64,000 nt of DNA, from the NCBI GenBank assembly GCA_965224285.1, contig OZ245043.1, positions 620,001-684,000 on the forward strand, written 5' to 3'. A program made the translations under genes and the position numbers. Below, piece after piece: positions 1 through 8,593 of this stretch. Positions within the stretch are counted from its first letter, which is position 1, and every line of letters starts with the position of its first letter. The stretch comes from JAJCYK01 sp965224285. GTDB taxonomy: Bacteria > Bacteroidota > Bacteroidia > Cytophagales > Cyclobacteriaceae. The notes under the pieces are model-generated. The model was not told where the DNA came from. It saw only the letters and a list, made by a program, of their open reading frames with translations, and ran no database searches.

Positions 1-912
1 ATGGTAGTGACTGGTTTATATAGCTGCCAGGGACAAAGTACCAATCCCGTTGATATCCGGCAGGTAAGTTCTCGTGACTTATTTCGGGCGGCCAGGGAAC
101 ACCCTACTCTGCTAATGGTGTACGGTTCAAATAGAGACAGCGATCATCAAAGGATGGTAAAAACGGTTGCTAATATTAACCGGGAAAGTTCTAGAGGGAT
201 GATCTTACTGAAGAAACCGGACCAACTAACCGCCAATGACCTAAGCGACTTTCCCTTATTGATGCTGGGAAATCCCGGTAACAATGCCTGGCTTAAAGTC
301 TTGATGGAGCAATTACCATTTAGGTTGCAGGGAGATACATTAGAGTTTGACGGGCACAGATTCACCGCCAATGAGCACGTACTAATTCTTTCGCACTTTC
401 CTAATCCATACAACATATTAATGCCCGTAAGTGTAATTACCAGCTTAAACGACCAACTCATTGCAGATGTACTTAACAGAAATTCGCGGACAGTTTTTCG
501 CGGTCGTTGGGATTATCAAGTTTCAGATGGGAACAGATCTTTACTACTAGGAGATTTTTCTCAGGATGTTGAAACCAGGTGGGAAGTTGATCCGGAACGT
601 CAATTAAAACTGCCGTCAGCACCAACTTTCCATGGGAAAGAATTTCCCTATACCTACTACACCTATCATGCAAAGAGAGACAGCACAATTTTGAACAACT
701 TTATAGCCGCTCGGGCAGCAGAGTATGACAATATTCTTAAAAAACTGCAGCTCTCTTCAAAACATCTGCCGGACCTGCAGTTTTATCTTTATCCTTCCAC
801 AGAGTTAAAAGGTCTGATGTTAGGTAATACCCTACCATGCCAGACAAATTATCGGAAAAACACTGTTCATGCAGTGGCAAATCACCTTGTTTGCCGAAAC
901 CTCAGGTACTGA
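1..912 (+). CDS. N-terminal part of a frameshifted two-domain lipoprotein (5' end outside window)
   Basis: Open from the first base. The residues before the Cys at position 9 (LYSC) look like the end of a lipoprotein signal peptide, so the true start probably lies upstream of the window. No family is recognised for the first ~280 residues. The last residues overlap the next gene in another frame. Reading through with a one-base shift near 887-893 joins the NH of this frame to FAETSGTENILLL of the next, followed by LETGLSVYF. That continuous sequence resembles the gluzincin-like peptidase-MA layout, an inference only. It and the downstream GH113-like domain are therefore probably one broken gene. 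Confidence 0.6.
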   Translation: MVVTGLYSCQGQSTNPVDIRQVSSRDLFRAAREHPTLLMVYGSNRDSDHQRMVKTVANINRESSRGMILLKKPDQLTANDLSDFPLLMLGNPGNNAWLKVLMEQLPFRLQGDTLEFDGHRFTANEHVLILSHFPNPYNILMPVSVITSLNDQLIADVLNRNSRTVFRGRWDYQVSDGNRSLLLGDFSQDVETRWEVDPERQLKLPSAPTFHGKEFPYTYYTYHAKRDSTILNNFIAARAAEYDNILKKLQLSSKHLPDLQFYLYPSTELKGLMLGNTLPCQTNYRKNTVHAVANHLVCRNLRY

Positions 913-2257
913 AAATATATTACTGCTAAGGACATTGATGGGTATTCCCAGTTTTGAAATACTGGAAACCGGGCTGTCCGTCTATTTTACGGAGGATTGG
1001 AAAAGAAAAGGCTTCCAGTACTGGACACAAAAGATAAAGTGCGCCGGACAAAGGCTCACTATCCGGCAACTTCTGGAAGATCGACCGGAACACAGCCCTT
1101 TGATAAAGCAGGCTTTGGCGGCTAGCCTAGTGGAGTTTTTGATGGAAGAATGGGGCTTGCCCCGCTTTAAACAAATCTACCAGGAATGGAATCCGTCTGA
1201 AAAAGAGCTCAATATACTGGATGATCGCTGGATAAAACGTATTGGCAAGGGACCGGATCCAGAGCATGAAGGGGATTTCACATCTAAATTCATGCAGGGT
1301 TTTAACTTCACCCACGAGGGATATAGCATTTATAATGGCTATGGTTCACAACTGTCTGTAGCCTCCCTGGAAAGGCTTAAGGCCATTCACTGTAATAGCG
1401 TGGCGCTGGTTCCATACACCGGTACTCAAGAAACCGATAAGCCAAGTTTATTCCATTTTAGTCAACGCGCAGGGTCTGAGACCGACGAAGGTATCGTTCA
1501 TGCTATCCTAAATGCCAAAAAATTGGGTATGACTACCATGTTAAAACCTCATGTGTGGATCAGAGGAGGATGGCCAGGAGATATCAACATGAAGTCCTCT
1601 GGAGATTGGGATCAATTCTTCAAGAATTATGGACACTGGATAAGCCATTATGCCCTAATAGCAGAAATATATCAGGTAGATATTTTTTGTATAGGAGTAG
1701 AGTTTTCGCAGGCTACACTTAGCGGGGAAGATCATTGGCGGCACCTTATTAAAAGTCTGCGAAACATCTACAGTGGTCCGCTGACCTATGCGGCAAATTG
1801 GGGAGATGAATTTGAAAAGGTGGAATTTTGGGATCAACTGGATTATATAGGTTTAAACTGCTACTATCCCATTTCCAAGCAGGACGAGCCCGACCTGAAA
1901 CGACTTAGACAAGGGGTAAAAATGGTCTTTGATAAAGTGGATGAGGTACATCAGCGATTTGGGAAACCGGTAATCTTAACGGAGATTGGTTTTAGAAGTG
2001 TGCAATCACCATGGAAACAACCTCATGAAAGAGCAGGGGATAAACCCTATAACCAAGAACACCAAGCCAAAGCTTACCAGGCTGTGTTGGAAGAATTGCC
2101 TTCTCATCCGGGTATCAGAGGAGTTTTATGGTGGAAATGGCCTACGATTATGGAAAATGATAGCCAATTCGATCGCCGCTTTGTACCGTATGACAAAACC
2201 GCAGAACAGATGGTAGGGCGGTATTTTAAACAATATAAGTACAGATTCAATCCTTAA
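869..2257 (+). CDS. GH113-like TIM-barrel glycoside hydrolase, downstream part of a frameshifted gene
   Basis: The first ~130 residues continue the domain begun in the preceding frame (TGLSVYF, then a helical stretch with FLMEEWGLPRF). From about residue 145 the protein matches the GH113 (beta-mannanase-like) pattern: GYGSQLS, LKPHVWI, YAANWGDEF, FWDQLDYIGLNCYYP and WWKWP. The two expected acidic catalytic residues are present, Glu278 in IGVEFS and Glu372 in LTEIGF. The substrate is probably a mannan-type or related beta-glycan. The ATG used here lies inside the overlap with the upstream frame and has no obvious ribosome site, so it may not be a genuine start. The barrel itself looks complete. 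Confidence 0.8.
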   Translation: MQWQITLFAETSGTENILLLRTLMGIPSFEILETGLSVYFTEDWKRKGFQYWTQKIKCAGQRLTIRQLLEDRPEHSPLIKQALAASLVEFLMEEWGLPRFKQIYQEWNPSEKELNILDDRWIKRIGKGPDPEHEGDFTSKFMQGFNFTHEGYSIYNGYGSQLSVASLERLKAIHCNSVALVPYTGTQETDKPSLFHFSQRAGSETDEGIVHAILNAKKLGMTTMLKPHVWIRGGWPGDINMKSSGDWDQFFKNYGHWISHYALIAEIYQVDIFCIGVEFSQATLSGEDHWRHLIKSLRNIYSGPLTYAANWGDEFEKVEFWDQLDYIGLNCYYPISKQDEPDLKRLRQGVKMVFDKVDEVHQRFGKPVILTEIGFRSVQSPWKQPHERAGDKPYNQEHQAKAYQAVLEELPSHPGIRGVLWWKWPTIMENDSQFDRRFVPYDKTAEQMVGRYFKQYKYRFNP

Positions 2258-2261
2258 AATA

Positions 2262-2308
2262 GCGACCCCTCCGCAGGCGCTAAAACATAATACCTACATC
2301 GGGGTCGC
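2262..2308. terminator. inverted repeat between convergent genes
   Basis: GCGACCCC (2262-2269) and GGGGTCGC (2301-2308) are perfect inverted arms separated by 31 bases, lying between two convergent genes. There is no clear T-run directly after the stem, so its role as a terminator is inferred mainly from position. Confidence 0.4.
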
Positions 2309-2346
2309 AAACCTAAACTTGATCTTTAATATTGTTGGGGGTTAAT

Positions 2347-3792
2347 TCATTTGATTAGTATCAGTTCTTTATTCTGATATTTTAATTTTATTTCATCTTT
2401 TTTGAATTGCTCTATATACCAATCAGCATTCAAATCTACCAGCACATCAGTATCCCCAAAATCAATACTTAATTGTTCGCAACCCTTTAGCAGTGACCAG
2501 GATCCATGGAAATCATCTTCACCCTCCTCGGCCATTAAATTTCCATCAGGCTGAAACTGCAGGGTAAAGGATTGCAGTAATTCCTTCTCCTGACTATCTA
2601 TTCTGAACCGGCTTACATTCCATCTTCCATCCTTTATAATGCTGATAATAGAATTACAGATCTCTGAGGACATGGGCGCGCCTTTGGAAAGTTTCACTTC
2701 CATATTTTCATGTACCAGGTATATAGATTGGTCTTCGATCTTTTTTATCGTCCAATTTCTACTCAACTGTTGCAGTGACTCAACTTGTAGATCCACCAGT
2801 AATTGATCACAGTCACCCCCCACTACCCAGGTTCCCAGTACTGCAGGGCCTACCAGCACTTCCGTAACTAATTGGTTATTGTCCAATAGTGTAAATCCGG
2901 TACCCACAAATTGGTCGCTGATATCCTCACCCTCAACATAGAATTTATTAATATACCATTGAGTATTGATAAAACTTTCCGTTTGGTCGTGACATGCTGG
3001 GAACCTGCCCTTTATCAGTCGCATATTGTGGTCTGCATTGTCCTTGGATTGCAAGGAGATGGAGGTCTGATCAAATGTGGTTATCAACCAGGATTTAGCC
3101 AGCTCTCCATTTTGATAAATTGGTTCCTGGCCCCAATCCAGTGTTAAGAGTTGGCAATCATTGGTGACCGCCCAATCTCCGGTCTCCTGCATATCTTCCG
3201 CAAACCAGGTTATCAGCCCATTTCCCTGAAACTTGAGGTAGTTGCCTTTGAAATCAGCGGTAAGATTATCAGTGGGGCTTTGCAGCCAAGCCACTGACCA
3301 AACACTATCGGTTACGATATTTTGAAACTCCCGGCATTCCTGGCAGTTAATCGCCCGTAACGGCGCTATCTCAAAGCGAAATTCCTCATCCCCTTTATCA
3401 TCCTGCTCGATGATATGGAATTGATCGTTGGTTATATTAGCGATGACCCATTCATCACTAAGTTGCTCCAGGGGTGCCGGCACGTTATTCATACGCACTA
3501 CCAAGAAAGTACTATCGGGGGATACCACCCATTCACCTTCAAACTCCTGGCATCCTTTGGTTACCGACAATCTAAAATTTGGTAAAAATTGCAGGTATAC
3601 ATCGGAAAATTGATGGGTGAGATTTTCTCCATTATCTTCAAATAGAGCTACCCTCCAAAATTTATTTAGAATTAGTTCGCTATTTATTCGCAACCCGGGC
3701 CTTTCTTGGTCACCGGAATCCAAACAGGAAGTAAGGCCGATAAAAACTAGTAACGAGATGAGAACTAGAATTGACCAAAGTAATTTTTTCAT
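2347..3792 (-). CDS. lipoprotein made of four tandem lipocalin/META-like repeats
   Basis: The start is placed at the ATG giving MKKLLWSIL; a TTG three codons upstream is less likely. A lipoprotein signal ends at LTSC. The mature protein is four repeats of about 105 residues. Each has an opening W, a GxW strand (EGEW, TGDW, LGTW, HGSW), usually a Cys then a hydrophobic strand (CQLLTLDW, CDQLLVDL, CEQLSIDF), and a closing W-[VLTY]-I strand ending in a hydrophobic motif (DEWVIANI, KSWLITTF, RNWTIKKI, ADWYIEQF). This layout resembles small lipocalin-like beta-barrels of Bacteroidota lipoproteins. Function is unknown; it is probably an envelope-anchored binding or structural protein. It converges on the GH113-like gene. 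Confidence 0.8.
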   Translation of the reverse strand: MKKLLWSILVLISLLVFIGLTSCLDSGDQERPGLRINSELILNKFWRVALFEDNGENLTHQFSDVYLQFLPNFRLSVTKGCQEFEGEWVVSPDSTFLVVRMNNVPAPLEQLSDEWVIANITNDQFHIIEQDDKGDEEFRFEIAPLRAINCQECREFQNIVTDSVWSVAWLQSPTDNLTADFKGNYLKFQGNGLITWFAEDMQETGDWAVTNDCQLLTLDWGQEPIYQNGELAKSWLITTFDQTSISLQSKDNADHNMRLIKGRFPACHDQTESFINTQWYINKFYVEGEDISDQFVGTGFTLLDNNQLVTEVLVGPAVLGTWVVGGDCDQLLVDLQVESLQQLSRNWTIKKIEDQSIYLVHENMEVKLSKGAPMSSEICNSIISIIKDGRWNVSRFRIDSQEKELLQSFTLQFQPDGNLMAEEGEDDFHGSWSLLKGCEQLSIDFGDTDVLVDLNADWYIEQFKKDEIKLKYQNKELILIK

Positions 3793-3951
3793 ATATTGCA
3801 ATTGCCTACATGACGTACCGGCGGTTGACTACGTTGCCTGTCGGATTTTCGCATGATTTTTGCGGTTACCATGTTTAATCCCAACGTATTTATAGGATAA
3901 TAGTTCGGGGTCATTGAATAACTACTTATAGGCAACCAAATTTCCCATAAC

Positions 3952-4548
3952 ATGCGTCCAGTAATTGAAAATCTCGGCTATTTGGATCTTGATAACAAGA
4001 ACTTACTTGATCCTTTACTAAACAAGTGCCGGAAAGGGGATCGCCGCGCGCAAAAAAAGTTATTTAAGCTTTTATACCCGTATAGTATGAGTATATGCTT
4101 GAGATATGCCCATGATGAAGAGGAGGCGATGGAAGTATTAAACGATGGGTATTTAAAAATTTTCGCCAAAATAGATCAACACAATCCCAACAGGTCCTTT
4201 AAAGCCTGGGCACGTCGAATTTTCATCAACACCGCCATCGATCATTACAGAAAGAATGAAAAGCACTATCATTCCTTGGAAATCAATACCGTGGACACTG
4301 AACATATAAAACCTGATGTATTGGATAATCTGGCTGCAGCGGATATAAGGGCCATGGTCAGTCAGTTGCCTCCGGCTTACCGGCTAATATTTAATCTGTA
4401 TGTAGTGGAAGGATATAACCACCGGGAAATTGCTGAGAAGATTGGCATTAGTGAGGGCACTAGCAAATCCAATTTGTCCAAGGCTAGGATAAGGTTAAAA
4501 AAGATGATCAGTATCGCCAATTCAGAGGGCACTACCAATTATGGATAA
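3952..4548 (+). CDS. ECF-family RNA polymerase sigma factor
   Basis: 198 residues with the two ECF domains. Region 2 covers about residues 35-105 (LFKLLYPYSMSICLRY, then FKAWARRIFINTAIDHYRK). Region 4 covers about 125-190 (LPPAYRLIFNLYVVEGYNH, then a helix-turn-helix REIAEKIGISEGTSKSNLSKAR). It directs RNA polymerase to a specific promoter set. The gene overlaps the next one by 8 bases, so the two are co-translated, and the downstream membrane protein is the likely regulator of this sigma. The regulon is not visible here. Confidence 0.93.
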   Translation: MRPVIENLGYLDLDNKNLLDPLLNKCRKGDRRAQKKLFKLLYPYSMSICLRYAHDEEEAMEVLNDGYLKIFAKIDQHNPNRSFKAWARRIFINTAIDHYRKNEKHYHSLEINTVDTEHIKPDVLDNLAAADIRAMVSQLPPAYRLIFNLYVVEGYNHREIAEKIGISEGTSKSNLSKARIRLKKMISIANSEGTTNYG

Positions 4549-5821
4549 TAGCGGTTTTGATAAGGTAATTAAGGACAAACTGGAATCGCTCCAGCCTGCA
4601 TACCGCGAGGGAGCTTGGGAAGAACTTCAATATAAGTTGGATCTGCTGGCCCCAATTCCGTGGTACGCCCGATGGAAGAGCGGTTTGGTGGTTGGTAGCC
4701 TGGCCCTTATCACCTTATTTAATGCTGGCATCCTCTACAAGGTGAATGAAAACCAGAAACAGGTTGACCAGGTGCTGCAGCAATTGGATCAACAAAAATC
4801 CGCCTCGAATCAAGTGGTCCATGTTACCACTTCGGACAATTACCTGGGCAGTTGGTTAACTACTAGCCGTACCACCAATATCCCACTTGGCCACTTCAAT
4901 TGGGATCAGCCAAGTGAGTTACATAATCCCCTTTCAGTTTACCGCATTTCCAAACAATCCCAAAGCCACAGAGAAAACACTACTTACGGTAGGCGGAAAG
5001 TTCGTTCAGTGGCGACGCCGGTAGCAAGCCTTAGCGCCGCTGAGGAGTATTTTAACCGATTGGCTAATCGCCCAGTGAAATTAATCACCAACAAAGACGC
5101 TTTCGCCACAAACTATCAATCTCCACAATTGAATGCCGAAGATATTTTTGTAAGGGGAATTGTAGTCCCTGCTACTAAGAAGAAGTGGGAAAATCCACTG
5201 GATCTCAGGTTGGGAATTGCCAGCGGATATCTGGTTCCGGATCCTGATCTGGGAGAACGATTTGTAAGCTCTAGGCAGACATTATATCTGGAGACTCCAA
5301 TTAGCAGTAACGTACATGCTTTAACCGGAGTATCATTTCAGGAGATGACTTACAAACTCGATGACGTAGACGATGATAATTTCTCTGAGTCTACCCTTCG
5401 ACGTTATCCAGACTTCACTAGTTTTACCAATACCCCTGATGAGATCCAGACTAAAAATCAAATGCTGCAGTTTCCTCTTTATTTGAGATACTATCGTAGC
5501 TTAAACGACAAATGGTCCGTATTTTTAGGTGGAGGACCAGTATTTGATCTATTGTTAAAGCAAAGATTTACCTACAGCTTTCTGGAAATAAGGGATGAGC
5601 AACTGGTAGAATTTGAAGAAATCAGGTTCTCCAGAAAACCACAATTCACTTTAGGATCAATCTCAGGACATGCCGGGATCGAGCACTATTTCAGTCCTCG
5701 ATTAGCAGCTCAAGTGGAATTAAATTATCAGTACGGTTTGGGTAACATTGGTCTAGATCGGAGATCCTTCAATTCTTTCTCAATTTCAGGAGGTCTATTC
5801 TATAAGCTAAAGGCCCGATAG
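4541..5821 (+). CDS. sigma-linked membrane protein with C-terminal outer-membrane-like beta-barrel
   Basis: 426 residues. Residues 1-46 are charged and presumably cytoplasmic (a possible sigma-binding segment), 47-66 form one hydrophobic segment (SGLVVGSLALITLF), followed by a coiled coil (NENQKQVDQVLQQLDQQ). From about residue 215 alternating strands (LDLRLGIASGYLVPD, LRYYRSLNDKWSVFLGGG, HYFSPRLAAQVELNYQYGL) end in an aromatic-rich last strand, typical of porin-like barrels. The 8-base overlap with the ECF sigma gene points to an anti-sigma role by analogy with other Bacteroidota pairs. An inner-membrane helix joined to an outer-membrane-type barrel is topologically odd. Confidence 0.75.
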   Translation: MDNSGFDKVIKDKLESLQPAYREGAWEELQYKLDLLAPIPWYARWKSGLVVGSLALITLFNAGILYKVNENQKQVDQVLQQLDQQKSASNQVVHVTTSDNYLGSWLTTSRTTNIPLGHFNWDQPSELHNPLSVYRISKQSQSHRENTTYGRRKVRSVATPVASLSAAEEYFNRLANRPVKLITNKDAFATNYQSPQLNAEDIFVRGIVVPATKKKWENPLDLRLGIASGYLVPDPDLGERFVSSRQTLYLETPISSNVHALTGVSFQEMTYKLDDVDDDNFSESTLRRYPDFTSFTNTPDEIQTKNQMLQFPLYLRYYRSLNDKWSVFLGGGPVFDLLLKQRFTYSFLEIRDEQLVEFEEIRFSRKPQFTLGSISGHAGIEHYFSPRLAAQVELNYQYGLGNIGLDRRSFNSFSISGGLFYKLKAR

Positions 5822-5888
5822 AAGTGTTCCCAATTACAAATTAGCACCTCATAAATTATTAGTTACTAGTTAATAAGGTTTACCTTGG

Positions 5889-5916
5889 ATAAGTTTACAT
5901 TTAAACTTATATTTTT
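5889..5916. terminator. AT-rich hairpin followed by T-run
   Basis: ATAAGTTTA (5889-5897) and TAAACTTAT (5902-5910) form a perfect 9-bp stem with a 4-base loop, followed by ATTTTT. It lies between the sigma-linked barrel gene and glycogen synthase. The stem is low in GC, so it may be a weak terminator or a palindromic binding site. Confidence 0.4.
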
Positions 5917-5946
5917 AATCCAATCAACCTAGTAACTAACCAATCT

Positions 5947-7767
5947 GTGGCTAAGCAAAAAGTAAAATCCACTGCATCTCAATACCTTACGGAGGTAGCT
6001 TGGGAGGTGTGCAATCAAGTAGGTGGTATTTACACCGTTATCCGTACCAAGGCTGGAAGTATAGTGGAAAAGTACGGAGACAATTACGGTGTCATCGGAC
6101 CGTATATTCATAAAGACGTAAAAGGTGAATTTGAAGAATTAGAGGCGGATGATACCCTGTTTTCCCAAGCGGTGGAAAAGCTAAAATCCATGGGTCACAA
6201 AGCTCACTACGGGCGCTGGCTAGTTACAGGCCGCCCCCTGGCCGTGTTGTTAGAGCCGTGGGATCCGCTGATAAAGCTGGAGGAAATAAAATACTTTTTA
6301 TGGGAGCACCATTATATCAGTACTCCAGATAAAGATGAAATGGTGGATAACGTAATAGCATTTGGCTATATGGTGGGTAAGTACCTCCAGGCTTTGGATT
6401 CTCTGCGTGATTCCGAAAGCACCGTTATCAGTCACTTTCATGAATGGATGGGCGCTACTGCGATTCCCGATCTACGAAGGGAGTCTATTGGAATCAAGAT
6501 GGTATTCACTACCCATGCGACCATACTAGGACGGTATCTGGCTATGAACAATCCCACTTTTTACAATCACCTCCCATTTTTTGATTGGGAAAAAGAAGCT
6601 CGTCATTTTGGAATCGAAACCCTGGCCAGATTTGAACGTGCTGCCGCTCAAAACTGCGATGTTTTCACTACTGTTAGCGATGTCACCGCAAGAGAATGCG
6701 AACACCTACTTGGACGCAAGCCTGATGTAGTACTTCCCAATGGAATTAATATCAAGAAGTTCGATGTTCAGCATGAGGTCCAGGTAATACACCAGGAGTA
6801 TAAGGAGGAGATCCACCAGTTTGTAATGGGTCACTTCTTTCAAAGTTATAGCTTTAACCTTGATAAGACCCTCTACTTTTTCACTTCCGGTCGATATGAA
6901 TATATAAACAAGGGATTTGACCTCACCCTGAAAGCATTGGAGAGGTTGAATGACCATATGAAAAGGGCCAACTCCGATATGACTGTAGTGGTCTTTTTTA
7001 TAACCAATAAAGAATGTCATTCCATCAACCCCGATTCACTTCAGTCCAGGGGTGTTATGGAGGAGATCCGGCAGACCTGTGACGTTATTATCAGGCAGAT
7101 ACGAGAACAGTTGTTTTATACTACTGCGGCCAACGCCCGTTACCATCTCCCAGACCTCAATGCCATGGTGGACGATTATTGGAAATTAAGATTACGGCGT
7201 ACGGTGCAAAGCTGGCAAACCGACCGCACACCCAGCGTGATCACCCACAACCTGGTGGATGAGAGCAATGATGATATTTTGAAATTTCTCAGTAGTTCAA
7301 ATCTTCAAAATAGGCCTGAGGATCGGGTGAAGATCGTTTATCACCCTCAGTTTATTTCCCCTGCTAATCCATTATTTGGCATCGAATATTCACAATTTAT
7401 CAGAGGATGCCATTTGGGTATATTTCCCAGTTACTATGAGCCCTGGGGCTACACACCTTTGGAGTGTATCGCCAGCGGAGTGCAGGCAATTACCAGCGAT
7501 CTATCGGGATTCGGCGATTTTGTTTTGCGCACTATTCCTAATCATGAATCTTCAGGAGTATTTGTGGTGAGAAGAAGCAAACAAACCGATGTGGTATCCG
7601 CGGAGCAATTAGCGGAATATTTTCTATCCTTCATACATAGCAGCCGCAGAAGTCGTATTACCATGAGGAATGAAGTAGAGCGTTGTGCGGAAAATTTCGA
7701 CTGGAAATATCTGATCACTCATTACCTAAAAGCCTATCAAATGGCCGATAGCAAAGTGGTTACCTGA
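5947..7767 (+). CDS. glycogen synthase, eukaryote-type (GT3 family)
   Basis: 606 residues with the hallmarks of fungal/animal-type glycogen synthase: the N-terminal EVAWEVCNQVGGIYTVI glycine-rich loop, an HEWMGATAIP segment, TTHATILGRYL, VLPNGIN, and the paired catalytic glutamates in YEPWGYTPLE (Glu498 and Glu506). It transfers glucose from a nucleotide-glucose donor to glycogen in the cytoplasm. The best start is a GTG giving MAKQKVKST; no ATG lies nearby and no strong ribosome site is seen. The gene is followed after 29 bases by an MBL-fold gene on the same strand. No other glycogen gene is in the window. Confidence 0.93.
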   Translation: MAKQKVKSTASQYLTEVAWEVCNQVGGIYTVIRTKAGSIVEKYGDNYGVIGPYIHKDVKGEFEELEADDTLFSQAVEKLKSMGHKAHYGRWLVTGRPLAVLLEPWDPLIKLEEIKYFLWEHHYISTPDKDEMVDNVIAFGYMVGKYLQALDSLRDSESTVISHFHEWMGATAIPDLRRESIGIKMVFTTHATILGRYLAMNNPTFYNHLPFFDWEKEARHFGIETLARFERAAAQNCDVFTTVSDVTARECEHLLGRKPDVVLPNGINIKKFDVQHEVQVIHQEYKEEIHQFVMGHFFQSYSFNLDKTLYFFTSGRYEYINKGFDLTLKALERLNDHMKRANSDMTVVVFFITNKECHSINPDSLQSRGVMEEIRQTCDVIIRQIREQLFYTTAANARYHLPDLNAMVDDYWKLRLRRTVQSWQTDRTPSVITHNLVDESNDDILKFLSSSNLQNRPEDRVKIVYHPQFISPANPLFGIEYSQFIRGCHLGIFPSYYEPWGYTPLECIASGVQAITSDLSGFGDFVLRTIPNHESSGVFVVRRSKQTDVVSAEQLAEYFLSFIHSSRRSRITMRNEVERCAENFDWKYLITHYLKAYQMADSKVVT

Positions 7768-7796
7768 GGCATAATTGCTTACGGAATATCTATAAT

Positions 7797-8528
7797 ATGC
7801 AAGTAACGTTTTTGGGAACAGGGGATGCCTTTTGCAGCGGGGGGCGCAACCAAACCTGTTTTCACATAAAATTACCTCAATTCCAAATCATGCTGGACTT
7901 TGGCGCTACTTCTATGCAGGCCATGCACCAACAGAGTATAGACTCTAATACCATTGATGGAATAGTCATAAGCCACTTTCATGGGGATCATTTCGGCGGT
8001 TTACCTTATTTTTTGTTAGATGCCCATTTTATGAAAAAACGGAGCCGTCCGCTTCACGTTGTGGGACCACCCGGGATCAAGGAGCGGGTAGAGGCCTTGA
8101 TGGAGATCACTTATCCGGGAACTACCATTGGATCATTTTCCTATACTATTGACTATCACAACTACCAGCAAAATCCCATCACCCTTGGCCCGTTAACTAT
8201 TGAAGCTTTTCAGGTGGTACATGCCCCGGAGTCTATGCCGTATGGAGTGAGAATCAGTTATGAAAATATCATATTAGGTTATAGTGGTGATACTGGCTGG
8301 ACCGATGAGCTTTATCCCATAGCAGATACAGCTGACCTTTTCATCTGTGAATGCAATTTTTTTCAAACAAAACTGCCTTCACATCTCAATTATCAGTTGA
8401 TAAAAGAAAAGCACAATGGTTTCAGTTCCGAAAGGATAATTCTCACTCATCTCGGCCCGGAAATGTTGGAGTGTTGGACTGAATGTGACCTGGAATGTGC
8501 CTATGATGGGTTAATCCTAAATCTTTGA
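7797..8528 (+). CDS. MBL-fold metallo-hydrolase (RNase Z / AHL-lactonase-like fold)
   Basis: 243 residues. The metal-binding motif SHFHGDHFGG lies near residue 60, with later ligand candidates in YSGDTG (Asp) and LTHLG (His). The opening MQVTFLGTGDAF is typical of the RNase Z/PhnP-like branch. It lacks a clear tRNase Z exosite arm, so a generic phosphodiesterase or lactonase-like activity is more likely than tRNA processing. The ATG start lies 29 bases after glycogen synthase. The substrate is not predictable. Confidence 0.85.
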   Translation: MQVTFLGTGDAFCSGGRNQTCFHIKLPQFQIMLDFGATSMQAMHQQSIDSNTIDGIVISHFHGDHFGGLPYFLLDAHFMKKRSRPLHVVGPPGIKERVEALMEITYPGTTIGSFSYTIDYHNYQQNPITLGPLTIEAFQVVHAPESMPYGVRISYENIILGYSGDTGWTDELYPIADTADLFICECNFFQTKLPSHLNYQLIKEKHNGFSSERIILTHLGPEMLECWTECDLECAYDGLILNL

Positions 8529-8561
8529 AGGATATTCTCACAACTTATTATATTTAAATAC

Positions 8562-8573
8562 GTAAGTACTTAC
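8562..8573. promoter_or_regulatory. 12-bp palindrome, candidate operator of the MarR-GNAT gene
   Basis: GTAAGTACTTAC is a perfect palindrome about 20 bases upstream of the ATG of a MarR-domain gene, in AT-rich promoter DNA. MarR proteins commonly autoregulate through such dyads. The assignment rests on position and symmetry only. Confidence 0.45.
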
Positions 8574-8593
8574 ATAATTAAATATATTTACAA

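Noticed and set aside
7797..8528. RNase Z (tRNA 3' processing)
   Set aside because: MBL motif fits, but no exosite arm or characteristic insertion is seen, so only a general MBL call is supported.
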